Positions 1 to 9,174 of a stretch of 64,000 nt of DNA are shown one piece after another. The DNA lies in NCBI GenBank assembly GCA_021838635.1, contig JAKCDC010000009.1, forward strand, positions 1 to 64,000, given 5' to 3'. The position numbers and the translations under genes are program-made. The notes below the pieces were generated by a model. It was given only the letters and a program-made list of their open reading frames with translations, searched no databases and had not been told where the DNA came from. The DNA comes from Pseudomonadota bacterium. Its GTDB lineage: Bacteria > Pseudomonadota > Gammaproteobacteria > Steroidobacterales > Steroidobacteraceae. Every line of letters starts with the position of its first letter. Positions within the stretch are counted from its first letter, which is position 1.

Positions 1-108
1 ACCCATCCCAAGCCGTTCATTTGGACCAAGAGCGCTCGCGACATCCTGCAAAAGGTCATTCGCGCCAATGGCCGCTTAAGTTCCAAACAGAATGATGCAC
101 TACACTAG
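1..108 (+). mobile_element. C-terminal fragment of IS630-family transposase (runs off left edge)
   Basis: Frame 1 reads THPKPFIWTKSARDILQKVIRANGRLSSKQNDALH*, typical of IS630-family transposase C-termini. Confidence 0.8.
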
Positions 109-525
109 ACGTCCGCGATTACCTGAAATGAATTTCGGCCGAGACCGCTCATCGCGCGGGTCCTGAGAACGCAATGAGCGGCACCGGTCTGGTGTGCCAC
201 CGGAGGTGTTCAGGATTCCGCATGGTGCGATGTCAAGCGCGCACGGCAGCTACCCACCGTATACCCCCCTGACTTTACGGACCCGCCCAGCCCACAGCGT
301 CCTTGGCGCGGCGTCGCCCGAGAGATTTCTCGGGATCCTTAACCAGCTCGTGCATGCGGAAATATCTACCGCGATTCTACGCCCCAACGTTTTCGCCGAA
401 GTGTATTCGCAGACTTCGCTTGACGGGGCTACCCCCCGAGAGGAAGCCAAATTGCCCCAACAGGTCGTTACCACCCGTAACACTTAGATACCGCATGTGC
501 CCAATGGTGAGCGGTCATTCGACCG

Positions 526-1950
526 CTATTCGGACCCGGTAGAGCCGCGACGCGGAATACCCATGCGTTGGCGGCGCTGCCACAGTGACTTACGACTGAT
601 TCCGAGACGGCGTGCCAGTTCGGACTCAGTGAGATGTTTTTGATGACGTAGCACGAAGTCCCGGAAGTAATCTTCGAGGTTCATATCGGATGGCGAGTGC
701 GCCGATACCGGCATCTGCCCCGCGGCCCGCGGCTGCAATCCAAGATGCTCAAGCTCGATAGTGCCGCTATCGCACAGAATCGCCGCGCGTTGCAGACAGT
801 TCGCCAGCTCACGAACATTGCCGGGCCAGCTGTACCGCCGCAGGAACGCAAGCGTCTGTTCATCAACCGCAAGCGTCCCGCGACCAAGTCGTGCGCTGAT
901 CTGCTGAAGCATCTGCGTCACCAGCAGGTCGATATCATCGCCCCGCTCGCGCAGCGGCGGAAGCCCGATCTCGAATACCCGCAGACGGTAATACAGGTCC
1001 TCACGGAAAGAACCTGCGCCGATCATTTGCACCAGATCTCGGTGGGTTGCCGCCAACACCCGTACGTCGACCCGGTAAGAACTTGAGGCGCCCACGGCAC
1101 GCACTTCGCCGTCTTGTAATGCACGCAGTAACCGTGCTTGTGCCGCAGGCGCCAGTTCACCGATCTCATCGAGAAACAACGTGCCGCCATGCGCGGCCTT
1201 GAATAGACCGGGCTTGCTGTGTGCCGCGCCAGTAAATGCCCCGCGCTCATGTCCGAACAGCTCCGACTCGATCAAGGCCTCAGGAATCGCGGCACAGTTG
1301 ATCGGCACGAACGGCCCTGCGCAGCGGAGGCTGCTCGCGTGCAGCGCGCGTGCAATCAGTTCCTTGCCGGTACCAGATTCCCCGAGGATCAATACCGTAG
1401 CGTCGGTCGCTGCCACTTGCCGCACGCTCTTGGCTACAGCGCGCATTGGTGCCGATCGCCCGACGATCCCGTCAATCGGCCATTCCCGAGCAAGATCCTG
1501 GGCCATCGCCCGGTTACAGCGTAGCAATTGCCCCTGATCGAGAAGCCGACGCACTCGAAGAAGTAGCTCTTCAAAGTCAAACGGTTTGGCAATGTAGTCG
1601 GCTGCGCCCCGCTTAACGCAATCGACGGCCGAGGAGATACTTGCGTAGCTGGTTGCAATCAGGACCGGAACCCCCTCTGCAGACTCCACCAATTCAACGC
1701 CCGGAGCATCCGGCAGACGCAGATCGGCGATCACCAAGTCGAAGCCGCAGGGGTTAAGGCGCTGTGCCTCCGCGACGCTGCCTGCGGCCGCCGTACGATA
1801 GCCCTCGCGCTCTAGGCGCTTGGCGATCTCACCGCAAATCAGCGGTTCATCTTCCACGATGAGTACCCGATACGGCGCCGAGCCCTCCTGCCGGATCTGT
1901 CTGGTGGGACGAATATCGCCGGTCCTCTGCGCGTCTTGCGGGACACTCAT
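526..1950 (-). CDS. cbrB: Sigma54-dependent NtrC-family response regulator, CbrB-like
   Basis: Receiver domain, AAA+ with GESGTGKE and ELFGHERGAFTGA, Fis-type HTH ending ARRLGISRKSLWQRRQRMGIPRR; 4-nt overlap with upstream kinase gene. Confidence 0.88.
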   Translation of the reverse strand: MSVPQDAQRTGDIRPTRQIRQEGSAPYRVLIVEDEPLICGEIAKRLEREGYRTAAAGSVAEAQRLNPCGFDLVIADLRLPDAPGVELVESAEGVPVLIATSYASISSAVDCVKRGAADYIAKPFDFEELLLRVRRLLDQGQLLRCNRAMAQDLAREWPIDGIVGRSAPMRAVAKSVRQVAATDATVLILGESGTGKELIARALHASSLRCAGPFVPINCAAIPEALIESELFGHERGAFTGAAHSKPGLFKAAHGGTLFLDEIGELAPAAQARLLRALQDGEVRAVGASSSYRVDVRVLAATHRDLVQMIGAGSFREDLYYRLRVFEIGLPPLRERGDDIDLLVTQMLQQISARLGRGTLAVDEQTLAFLRRYSWPGNVRELANCLQRAAILCDSGTIELEHLGLQPRAAGQMPVSAHSPSDMNLEDYFRDFVLRHQKHLTESELARRLGISRKSLWQRRQRMGIPRRGSTGSE

Positions 1951-4817
1951 GCCAGTTCTCCTACGCTCGCGTCAGGCAGGAACACACCCACTCGGGTGCC
2001 CGATCCTGGTTCACTCTCGATGTTTACGCGTCCGCCATGGTCGCGCACGATTCCGTACACGACCGACAGTCCGAGCCCCGTGCCGCGCCCAGGCGCCTTG
2101 GTGGTAAAGAACGGTTCGAACGCCCGCTCGCGTACTTCGGTTGGCATGCCGCAACCGTGATCCTGAACCTCTAGCGACACTCCGTCGCCATCAACTAGGA
2201 CTCGGACAGTGATTTCACTTCCCGGGGCAGAAGCGTCAATCGCATTAGTCAACAGATTAACCACCACTTGCACGATTTCCTGCCGCTTACCGACCACATA
2301 GACACTTTGCGGAACATCGCTCAAGATCTTCGGCTGTCGATCAGTGGGGCGCAATCGCGCGAGCCGGACTGCCTCATCGACGCAGATCGCCAGATCAAAT
2401 CGCTCGCTGCGCAGTTCGTGTTCGGCACCGGCGTGACTGAATGACAACAGCGTCGAGACGATTTGCTGTATACGGCGGATCTGCCCCAGGATTTCATCGA
2501 GAGCCGGTTGCGTCTGGGCATCTACGTCAAGTTTAAGGTTCTGCGTCAACGCGCTTATTCCGGTGAGAGGATTACCGATCTCGTGCGCCACACCTGCTGC
2601 GAGCGTGCCGATCGACGCCAGCCGCTCAGAATGAGCGAGCTCAGCCTCCAGCCGGCGCTGTTCGCTTAAGTCCTCAATCAGCACAATGTTGTCACCGTCA
2701 CGCTCAGGTCCTACGCGCGCCTTGTGCAGATTCAGCCAGCTCACTCGTCCGCTGGCGTTGATCTCGACGCGATAGACATGGGAATCCAGTACGGACAGAA
2801 AACTCGTCAGCAAGTCTGCCCATGGTGCCGGCAATTCCCCAATGCCCCGGCCCAGCACGCCGTTCTCTGTCAAACCGGTCAGTTCCACCAATCGCTGGTT
2901 CCACAATCGCACACGACCTTCGCGCGACACAGAGCACACGCCGACCGGCAATTCCAGCAACATCTGCCGATGCAGTCTGCGCAGATGATTGAGCTCAGCA
3001 GCCAGACCAGTGAGGCCACGCGGTGAGTGCTCCAGATACTCCTCAATCAATCGTCCACTGGGCTCACGCGTACCGAGCACCTGGTGCGCCAAATGTGGTC
3101 CCAGTAACCCGGAGAGATTACGCTCCAAATGCGCCTCCAGCGCGAGCAGTGCGTGCGGACTTGTTTCCTGCCGCTGCAGTCCGGACTCCGTGAGGGCTCG
3201 CTGCATTTCCCGTTCGGCATTCACTGGCCCCAGAGCAATGGCCAGCCGTCGCGCCAGTTGCCCGACACTGGGAACGTGTGGATCCTCCCGTAACAGCGGG
3301 ATACGCAGGCGGATCGTCTGATCCGCCAACAGCTCACGGACCCCTGGGCGCGTCGCAAGCGAGACCACTGCCAGCAGCCCCACATTAGTTGCAAGGGACC
3401 AGAACGTGAGTAGCGGCCAGTCGATAGTCGCTGCTTGTGGCACAAACCAGAGACGCACGCCGAGCAAAGGAAGCATCAGGCTGACGAACCATACCGTCAT
3501 GCCGCCGCATACGCCTGTAACGAATCCCGATCCCGTGACGCGCGGCCACCAGAGCAGCGCGGCCACACCGGGCACGAACTGCGTAACCGCGAGAAAGGAG
3601 ATCATGCCCATCTGCACCAGACCCTGGTTCTGGCGCATCACTACATAAGCCAGGTAACCCAGGCCGACCACTGAAACGAGCAATACACGTCGCCAACTGC
3701 GCAGCTGTCGATAAAGATCTCCCTCGCGCATCCGTCGCAGAGCGAGCGGCAGCATCAAATGGTTCAGGCACATTCCGCCGAGTGCTAGAGACTCAACGAT
3801 CAGCATGCCGCTCGCCGCCGATATGCCACCGACGTAAGTCAACAGGGTAAGTGCGTGGTTACCGTAGTGCTGTGCAAGTGACAACACAAAATAGTCCGGA
3901 GGCGTTGGACTTTCGGCTTTTATGCCGGCCCATAGGATGAGTGGGATCGGTAGATTGAGAAGCAGCAGGTACATAGGGTAAAGCCACGAGGCGGTACGCA
4001 AACCGCCAGGACTATTATTTTCACAAAACAGCATATGAAAGCAGCGCGGCAGCACAAACGCTGCGCACGCCGAAAGCAGCAGAAGCGTGACCCACGTGCC
4101 ACCGCCAACCGGGGCGTACATAGCTGGCAGCGTGTGCGGATTTTCGGCAAGCCATCTGCCGATACCTGACCACCCACCGAAAATTGTGACTAGGACGAAC
4201 ACACCCGCGACAAGCAACGCAACCAGCTTTACCATCGACTCGAACGCGATGGCCACGACCAGTCCCTCGTGGCGCGCACGCGGCTTTAAGTGACGGGCAC
4301 CGAAGGCCATCGCGAACAGTGAAATCACGGCACAAAACGCGGCGGCCATGATTGGGGAACTCACCCTGGCGTGTTGCCCGGTGAGTACCTCAATCGAACT
4401 GATCACCGCGCGGATCTGAAGCGCCATGTAGGGCAGCAGTCCCACGAGCATGAACACTGTGACCAGTGGGCCGGTAAATCGATTGGCATAGCGGAACGCG
4501 AGCAGATCGGCGAGTGACTGCAGTTCCCGATCACGGACTACCCGCAGCACTGGGGCCAGCAGCACCGGCGCCGCGAGAAACGCCAGTGTCGCGCCAAGGT
4601 AAACGGTCAGGAAAAGAAAGCCGCTTCGTGCGGCGAAGCCAACGCTACCGTAATAGGTCCACGTCGTTGCATAAACTCCCAGCGACAACGACAGCACGGC
4701 CGGATGCCGAACTACGCGTGCCGGTATCGCGCCTCGCTCGGTGAGCCACGCCACCAGGAATAGCAACCCGAGATAAGCGAGTGCTGTGAGGAATAATGTC
4801 CCTAGATCAATCGGCAT
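1947..4817 (-). CDS. cbrA: Sodium:solute symporter-type sensor histidine kinase, CbrA-like
   Basis: N-terminal multi-TM SSS region, then PAS-like region, HisKA (GVAHEIGNPLTGI) and HATPase (GRGTGLGLSVVYGIV). Confidence 0.88.
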   Translation of the reverse strand: MPIDLGTLFLTALAYLGLLFLVAWLTERGAIPARVVRHPAVLSLSLGVYATTWTYYGSVGFAARSGFLFLTVYLGATLAFLAAPVLLAPVLRVVRDRELQSLADLLAFRYANRFTGPLVTVFMLVGLLPYMALQIRAVISSIEVLTGQHARVSSPIMAAAFCAVISLFAMAFGARHLKPRARHEGLVVAIAFESMVKLVALLVAGVFVLVTIFGGWSGIGRWLAENPHTLPAMYAPVGGGTWVTLLLLSACAAFVLPRCFHMLFCENNSPGGLRTASWLYPMYLLLLNLPIPLILWAGIKAESPTPPDYFVLSLAQHYGNHALTLLTYVGGISAASGMLIVESLALGGMCLNHLMLPLALRRMREGDLYRQLRSWRRVLLVSVVGLGYLAYVVMRQNQGLVQMGMISFLAVTQFVPGVAALLWWPRVTGSGFVTGVCGGMTVWFVSLMLPLLGVRLWFVPQAATIDWPLLTFWSLATNVGLLAVVSLATRPGVRELLADQTIRLRIPLLREDPHVPSVGQLARRLAIALGPVNAEREMQRALTESGLQRQETSPHALLALEAHLERNLSGLLGPHLAHQVLGTREPSGRLIEEYLEHSPRGLTGLAAELNHLRRLHRQMLLELPVGVCSVSREGRVRLWNQRLVELTGLTENGVLGRGIGELPAPWADLLTSFLSVLDSHVYRVEINASGRVSWLNLHKARVGPERDGDNIVLIEDLSEQRRLEAELAHSERLASIGTLAAGVAHEIGNPLTGISALTQNLKLDVDAQTQPALDEILGQIRRIQQIVSTLLSFSHAGAEHELRSERFDLAICVDEAVRLARLRPTDRQPKILSDVPQSVYVVGKRQEIVQVVVNLLTNAIDASAPGSEITVRVLVDGDGVSLEVQDHGCGMPTEVRERAFEPFFTTKAPGRGTGLGLSVVYGIVRDHGGRVNIESEPGSGTRVGVFLPDASVGELA

Positions 4818-5019
4818 GACTCCGCCGATGCGCCAACCACGCGCCGGAGCAGATCAGCACGAACCAAAGCAGGTAAGGCGACCACCAGGATCTCATTGGG
4901 GACGCCCAAATCACCGCCGCCGGACTCACCAGCAGCACAATAGCTGTTGCGGTAAGCACACCTGCCTCGGCTTCGGCGTTGCGCTGTGGAGCGACGTCGC
5001 CGCCTTTCTTTCCAACCAT
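4807..5019 (-). CDS. Small membrane protein, candidate CbrX-like, overlapping the kinase start
   Basis: 70 aa with two hydrophobic stretches; stop overlaps the kinase start codon region by 11 nt. Confidence 0.6.
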   Translation of the reverse strand: MVGKKGGDVAPQRNAEAEAGVLTATAIVLLVSPAAVIWASPMRSWWSPYLLWFVLICSGAWLAHRRSHAD

Positions 5020-5114
5020 ACCCCCCCCAGACGGGTTGTTACCGAGAGTAGCACGCGGTTGCGCCTGGTAGCGAGGGAGGCTTCACCGTCAACGGGTCAA
5101 CATCGGCGTCCATT

Positions 5115-5128
5115 TACAACTAGTTGTA
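5115..5128. promoter_or_regulatory. 14-bp perfect palindrome TACAACTAGTTGTA, candidate activator site
   Basis: Perfect self-complementarity, upstream of the predicted sigma54 promoter. Confidence 0.4.
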
Positions 5129-5166
5129 TTAATTATGTTTTTTTTCGTGTCCGTCGGCGTTCACAT

Positions 5167-5182
5167 TGGCAAACAGATTGCA
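5167..5182 (+). promoter_or_regulatory. Predicted sigma54 -24/-12 promoter TGGCAAACAGATTGCA
   Basis: GG and GC elements separated by exactly 10 nt, TGGCA...TTGCA; upstream of the 5288 ORF and next to an NtrC-type regulator. Confidence 0.65.
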
Positions 5183-5287
5183 TTCACCACCGCCGGGGGG
5201 AGATGCGTGACGGATCGGTCGGCGTCGCCCTGCAAATAACTGACAACTATCAATATTTACCAGTCTTAGTGCAGTGGAGAACAACTG

Positions 5288-6181
5288 ATGCGAACGAAAC
5301 CGTTGCTATCGAGATACAGAGTGCTGGTAGCCCCGCTAGCCGCGCTGTCAATGATCGCCGCCACCGTAGTCGCAACACCCGCCTTGGCCGCCAATCCGCC
5401 AATTGCGATCGTGGGCCCCGCGGAGTGGGATCTGCCGACCGTTCCATCGGCCAATGTATTCATGCAAACCGGAGTATTCCAGGACAGCACAAATACCTAT
5501 AACGCCTCTGGACAGGAAGTATCCACCGCCAGCAGCCAGACCTATGAGGGCATCTCTCGCTGGGCCCACTTGTTCAGCTTCAAGAGCACGCCCAACACCG
5601 GTTTCTTTTGGGAATACCTACAGCCGGAAGTTTATGTGCAACTGCCAAACAATCAAAGTGCATCTGGGCTTGGTGACCCGATGTTCGACTTTGGCGTCTA
5701 TCGCAACCCTACAAAGTCGCTCACAATCGGCGTGCAGCAGATCCTGTCGATTCCGATTGGACAGCAGCAAGTGACCAACCATGCATGGATCTACCTGCCC
5801 AGCATCATTCTCGACTGGCATCCTACCAGCGGTGCTGCCAAGAACTTTGCGCTCGACGGGACCTTCGGCGCCGGTGTATTTTCCGGCTTACGTGGCGTCA
5901 CCGGAGCCGCGGCCGGACATGCGCCGGGTGCGCTGTACTATGCAGAGACCTCGGTGCGCTACCAGATGAATTCCTGGCTCGCTCCGTTCGTGCAGAACGT
6001 ATACCAGACCGAGAGCTCCACGAATTTTTTTCAAAGCAATCATGAGGACGACATCGGTGCGGGCCTTAAAATTAACTTTACCGGCGCGCGGTGGCTGTCA
6101 ATCTGGTATCTCACCGGCGCTTCGGGTGCGAACACGGGAAAGACAAATGCTCTTTATTTCCGCTTCGTAAACATCTTCTAA
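5288..6181 (+). CDS. Putative outer-membrane beta-barrel protein
   Basis: Signal peptide ending ATPALAA, alternating aromatic strands, C-terminal ...YFRFVNIF. Confidence 0.7.
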   Translation: MRTKPLLSRYRVLVAPLAALSMIAATVVATPALAANPPIAIVGPAEWDLPTVPSANVFMQTGVFQDSTNTYNASGQEVSTASSQTYEGISRWAHLFSFKSTPNTGFFWEYLQPEVYVQLPNNQSASGLGDPMFDFGVYRNPTKSLTIGVQQILSIPIGQQQVTNHAWIYLPSIILDWHPTSGAAKNFALDGTFGAGVFSGLRGVTGAAAGHAPGALYYAETSVRYQMNSWLAPFVQNVYQTESSTNFFQSNHEDDIGAGLKINFTGARWLSIWYLTGASGANTGKTNALYFRFVNIF

Positions 6182-6225
6182 TTAATTCTCGTCACATAGA
6201 CCACAGACAACCGGTGGGGAATACC

Positions 6226-6801
6226 ATGACTGATGAAGTAAAGCTGGGCAATCCAGCCCCTTTGGGATTAATTGCGTTCGGCCTGACTACGGTAATTCTC
6301 AGTTTGATAAACGCTGGATTGCTGCCCGCGGCAGGAATGGCGGTCGTACTACCACTCGCTTTCGCCTTCGGGGGGCTGACGCAGTTCGTCGCTGGATTAC
6401 TTGAATTTCGTACCGGTAATACGTTCGGCATGGTGGCGTTTCTGAGTTACGGCGCGTTCTGGATATGGTTCTCGCTGCTCATTGTGCTCGGGTCACATGG
6501 CGTACTCGATCTGAAGGACGCGGGATCCACCATCGGCGTGACGCTACTTGGTTGGGGCGTATTCACGCTGTATATGTGGGTCAGCACGTTCCGACTCAAC
6601 AAAGCGCTGTGGTGGGTATTTTTGACCTTATGGCTTGCGTTCTTCTTGCTGGGCCTCGGTGCGCTCGGCTTCCCAAGACTCACCGTGGCCGGTGGCTGGG
6701 TGGGCTTGGTCTGTGGCCTGCTCGCCATGTACACTAGCTTCGCCACTGTGACCAACGCGACTTTTGGCACCTCGACACTGCCCGTCGGTGCGCCAAAGTA
6801 A
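6226..6801 (+). CDS. satP: Acetate uptake transporter, GPR1/FUN34/YaaH (SatP) family
   Basis: NPAPLGLIAFGLTTVILSLINAG and multi-TM GGLTQFVAGLLEFRTGNTFG...FLSYGAFW; internal start at 6226 preferred over 6091. Confidence 0.88.
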   Translation: MTDEVKLGNPAPLGLIAFGLTTVILSLINAGLLPAAGMAVVLPLAFAFGGLTQFVAGLLEFRTGNTFGMVAFLSYGAFWIWFSLLIVLGSHGVLDLKDAGSTIGVTLLGWGVFTLYMWVSTFRLNKALWWVFLTLWLAFFLLGLGALGFPRLTVAGGWVGLVCGLLAMYTSFATVTNATFGTSTLPVGAPK

Positions 6802-7131
6802 CTTTTGAGTTGACACGTAACGTACGCGGGGCGAACCTCGTCGGTTCACCAAAGATGACCGACGGGGTTCTTCCTTTGGGGCTTATCGAAGCGCTAGTCG
6901 GTGCCGCTCTGAATCCAAGACTTAACATGATCCATGGACAGCGGCGCCCCACTCGCTTCAGTCTTAGAAATCTCGACGTACCAGTCCGTCACCGCTTCGA
7001 TTGCGGACGGAGCGGGGCGACCTCCCTGAAGTGACCTGACCCGGAACGCCCGCCGTCCCAATTTCGGCCTCACCCGATCAGACGCTCGGAGCGCGGCGGA
7101 GTATGCGGCAAGCCGACGCGGTCACCACGCA

Positions 7132-7866
7132 CTACGATGAGTGACGAGCGACCATCAGTTTCAATATCACGCTCAAGAGTTCGCCTTGACTCGCTGGCAA
7201 TCTGACGCGGACGATAATTACCCCCGGCCATGCCTTAGGCGGAACAAGCATAACCATGCCACCGCTCGACTGAGCGACCGCAGACAATTTCCCTCCTGCG
7301 CCGAAGGCAGTCCTGCTTGCCGAGGCCGTGAATTCCAGCAGCGTTGGACTCACCCGGTGAAATATCTTCTTGTCGATGAAGGGTCGACTGTAATTCTTCA
7401 GCGGAAAATAATCTCCCTTCTCGTCCGACTTTACCCATTTTACGAATGCTGTATCTTGTTTTGGAAACAGCTGCGATATCAATTGCTCCGCAGGTATCAT
7501 TCCAGATGTGCCCCCATCTATGGACGTCACCGTCACAGCTGGCCCATTAATTTTTCTACCGTATGACGGCGACACAGCATGCGGCGCGACAACTAATGTA
7601 ATTTCCCCAGATCCGTACCACTCTCTGCACTGCCACCCTACTGGAGCAAATACACCAACTCCTTCAGACGCTTTGTAGTATGCGAGCGAGGCACTCAGTC
7701 CTGCCCCGGGTATGAATACGGACCCGCTATGAATGGGAGGCGCCAGTGGACCGAAGGTCCCATTCGCGGGGCAACTCACAAAGTCGACGGTACCTGCCTG
7801 CGCGAGAGTCCCTGCACAGGTGAGCATAAGAACCGAAAACCACATGAGAGTATTACTCTTGCGCAT
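7132..7866 (-). CDS. Secreted protein of unknown function
   Basis: 244 aa with signal peptide ...LTCAGTLAQAG. Confidence 0.65.
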   Translation of the reverse strand: MRKSNTLMWFSVLMLTCAGTLAQAGTVDFVSCPANGTFGPLAPPIHSGSVFIPGAGLSASLAYYKASEGVGVFAPVGWQCREWYGSGEITLVVAPHAVSPSYGRKINGPAVTVTSIDGGTSGMIPAEQLISQLFPKQDTAFVKWVKSDEKGDYFPLKNYSRPFIDKKIFHRVSPTLLEFTASASRTAFGAGGKLSAVAQSSGGMVMLVPPKAWPGVIIVRVRLPASQGELLSVILKLMVARHSS

Positions 7867-9174
7867 CGTCGATGACCTAAATTTGATTGATTTCGCACAC
7901 GCAGTTCATCCATCGAATGAGTGATCGTCTTATATATACCCCCAACGGACCAGCGTCGCTCACCTACAAAACGCACTCAATCTGCGCCACCAGAAGCCGG
8001 CTCGTCGGACTCCGTCGGAAGGAGTATCCCACAATGCTGATAACTCGCGGGCCGTACGCGTGCGGCGCGGCTCCGATCGCACCCTGACTCGCTCTGATCG
8101 GAACTCAATTAGATCCGCTGTGCGAAAACAATGAGCGGTCTACTGACTCGACACGGTGACGATAGAGATCGGCGCGAAATGCGCACTTGAGCACCGTGAT
8201 CACCGCACTCGACGACCAGATACCCCGGGTACGGCTTCGTCACCCGTCCGACGGGAAGGAGCCACCCGAGCAATTCGGGCCGAGCCTCCGAAGTGCGTGC
8301 ATGGCATTCGGCCCGGGCACCCTGAATTTCCCCGCGCGCCTGAGAGTCTCGCTACCCCGCGGGCGATGTGGTCTAGCCCAACGCCTGCGATCGGCGGCAG
8401 CGACCGCCGACCGCCCCTCGCCCAATCCCCCCGACCGAGATGCTCATTGCGACCTTCCGCGTCGCTCATACCTTTCGCGCGGCACAGGAAAAAATGCGCT
8501 ATCCGCAGGCTCCCCCCCCCCCGTCCCCGCCATCGCATTCGGCGCAGATCGAACCAAGTTACCGATAGCATCCCGTCGCACCGCCGACTCCGAACCCCGC
8601 TAAGGGGCGAACGGACCATTTTTTTTGCCCACGATTTGTCATAATATACCCGCATGATCGGGCGTCTTGCGCAGACTTTTCCGGGTGTCCCTCGGATTCG
8701 CGTGCTGACTGAAAATCCGCTTAAATGCGCCGGTTTTGGATCGCAGTCAGACAGGCACCGCAGGCTATTCCCGTGCGGACGTCCATGCGATATATTTTCC
8801 TCGACTGAACCGGTGGATGCGCCTCATACCACACAGGATTCCTCGACTGTCAGCCGCCCGAACACCACAACCCGGAGCGGATCCGAGCAAAAAGCGCGGC
8901 TCCTCCCCCTCCGCGTTCTTTAGCGCGCGCCACCACAAAAAAAATTGACAGCTGCGGTACTCCGCCCACCGGACCCACATGAGCTCGGCGGTTTAATCGA
9001 TGGGCCTTGACTCCGAAGCACAGAAGAAGAATCGCCAAATGCCGTAATTTTGTTCGAAGCGGCAACATTCCTGGAAGACAACGCTGATTCGGGACATCAA
9101 CACTATATGGTTTTCGTTCTGCCAGACGTTGGGACAGCAATAATGGCCTCTAACAATCACAGACGGGGAGAAAC

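Noticed and set aside
109-525. Possible CrcZ-like sRNA downstream of the CbrB-like gene
   Set aside because: No GG-N10-GC sigma54 site on the relevant strand and no repeated A-rich Crc/Hfq motifs seen
5210-5226. Second possible sigma54 site (TCGGCGTCGCCCTGCAA)
   Set aside because: GG to GC spacing is 9 rather than 10, so the 5167 site is preferred
8156-8655. Overlapping 162-aa (+) and 151-aa (-) ORFs
   Set aside because: Neither shows domain structure or a credible start; both interrupted by homopolymer-rich sequence
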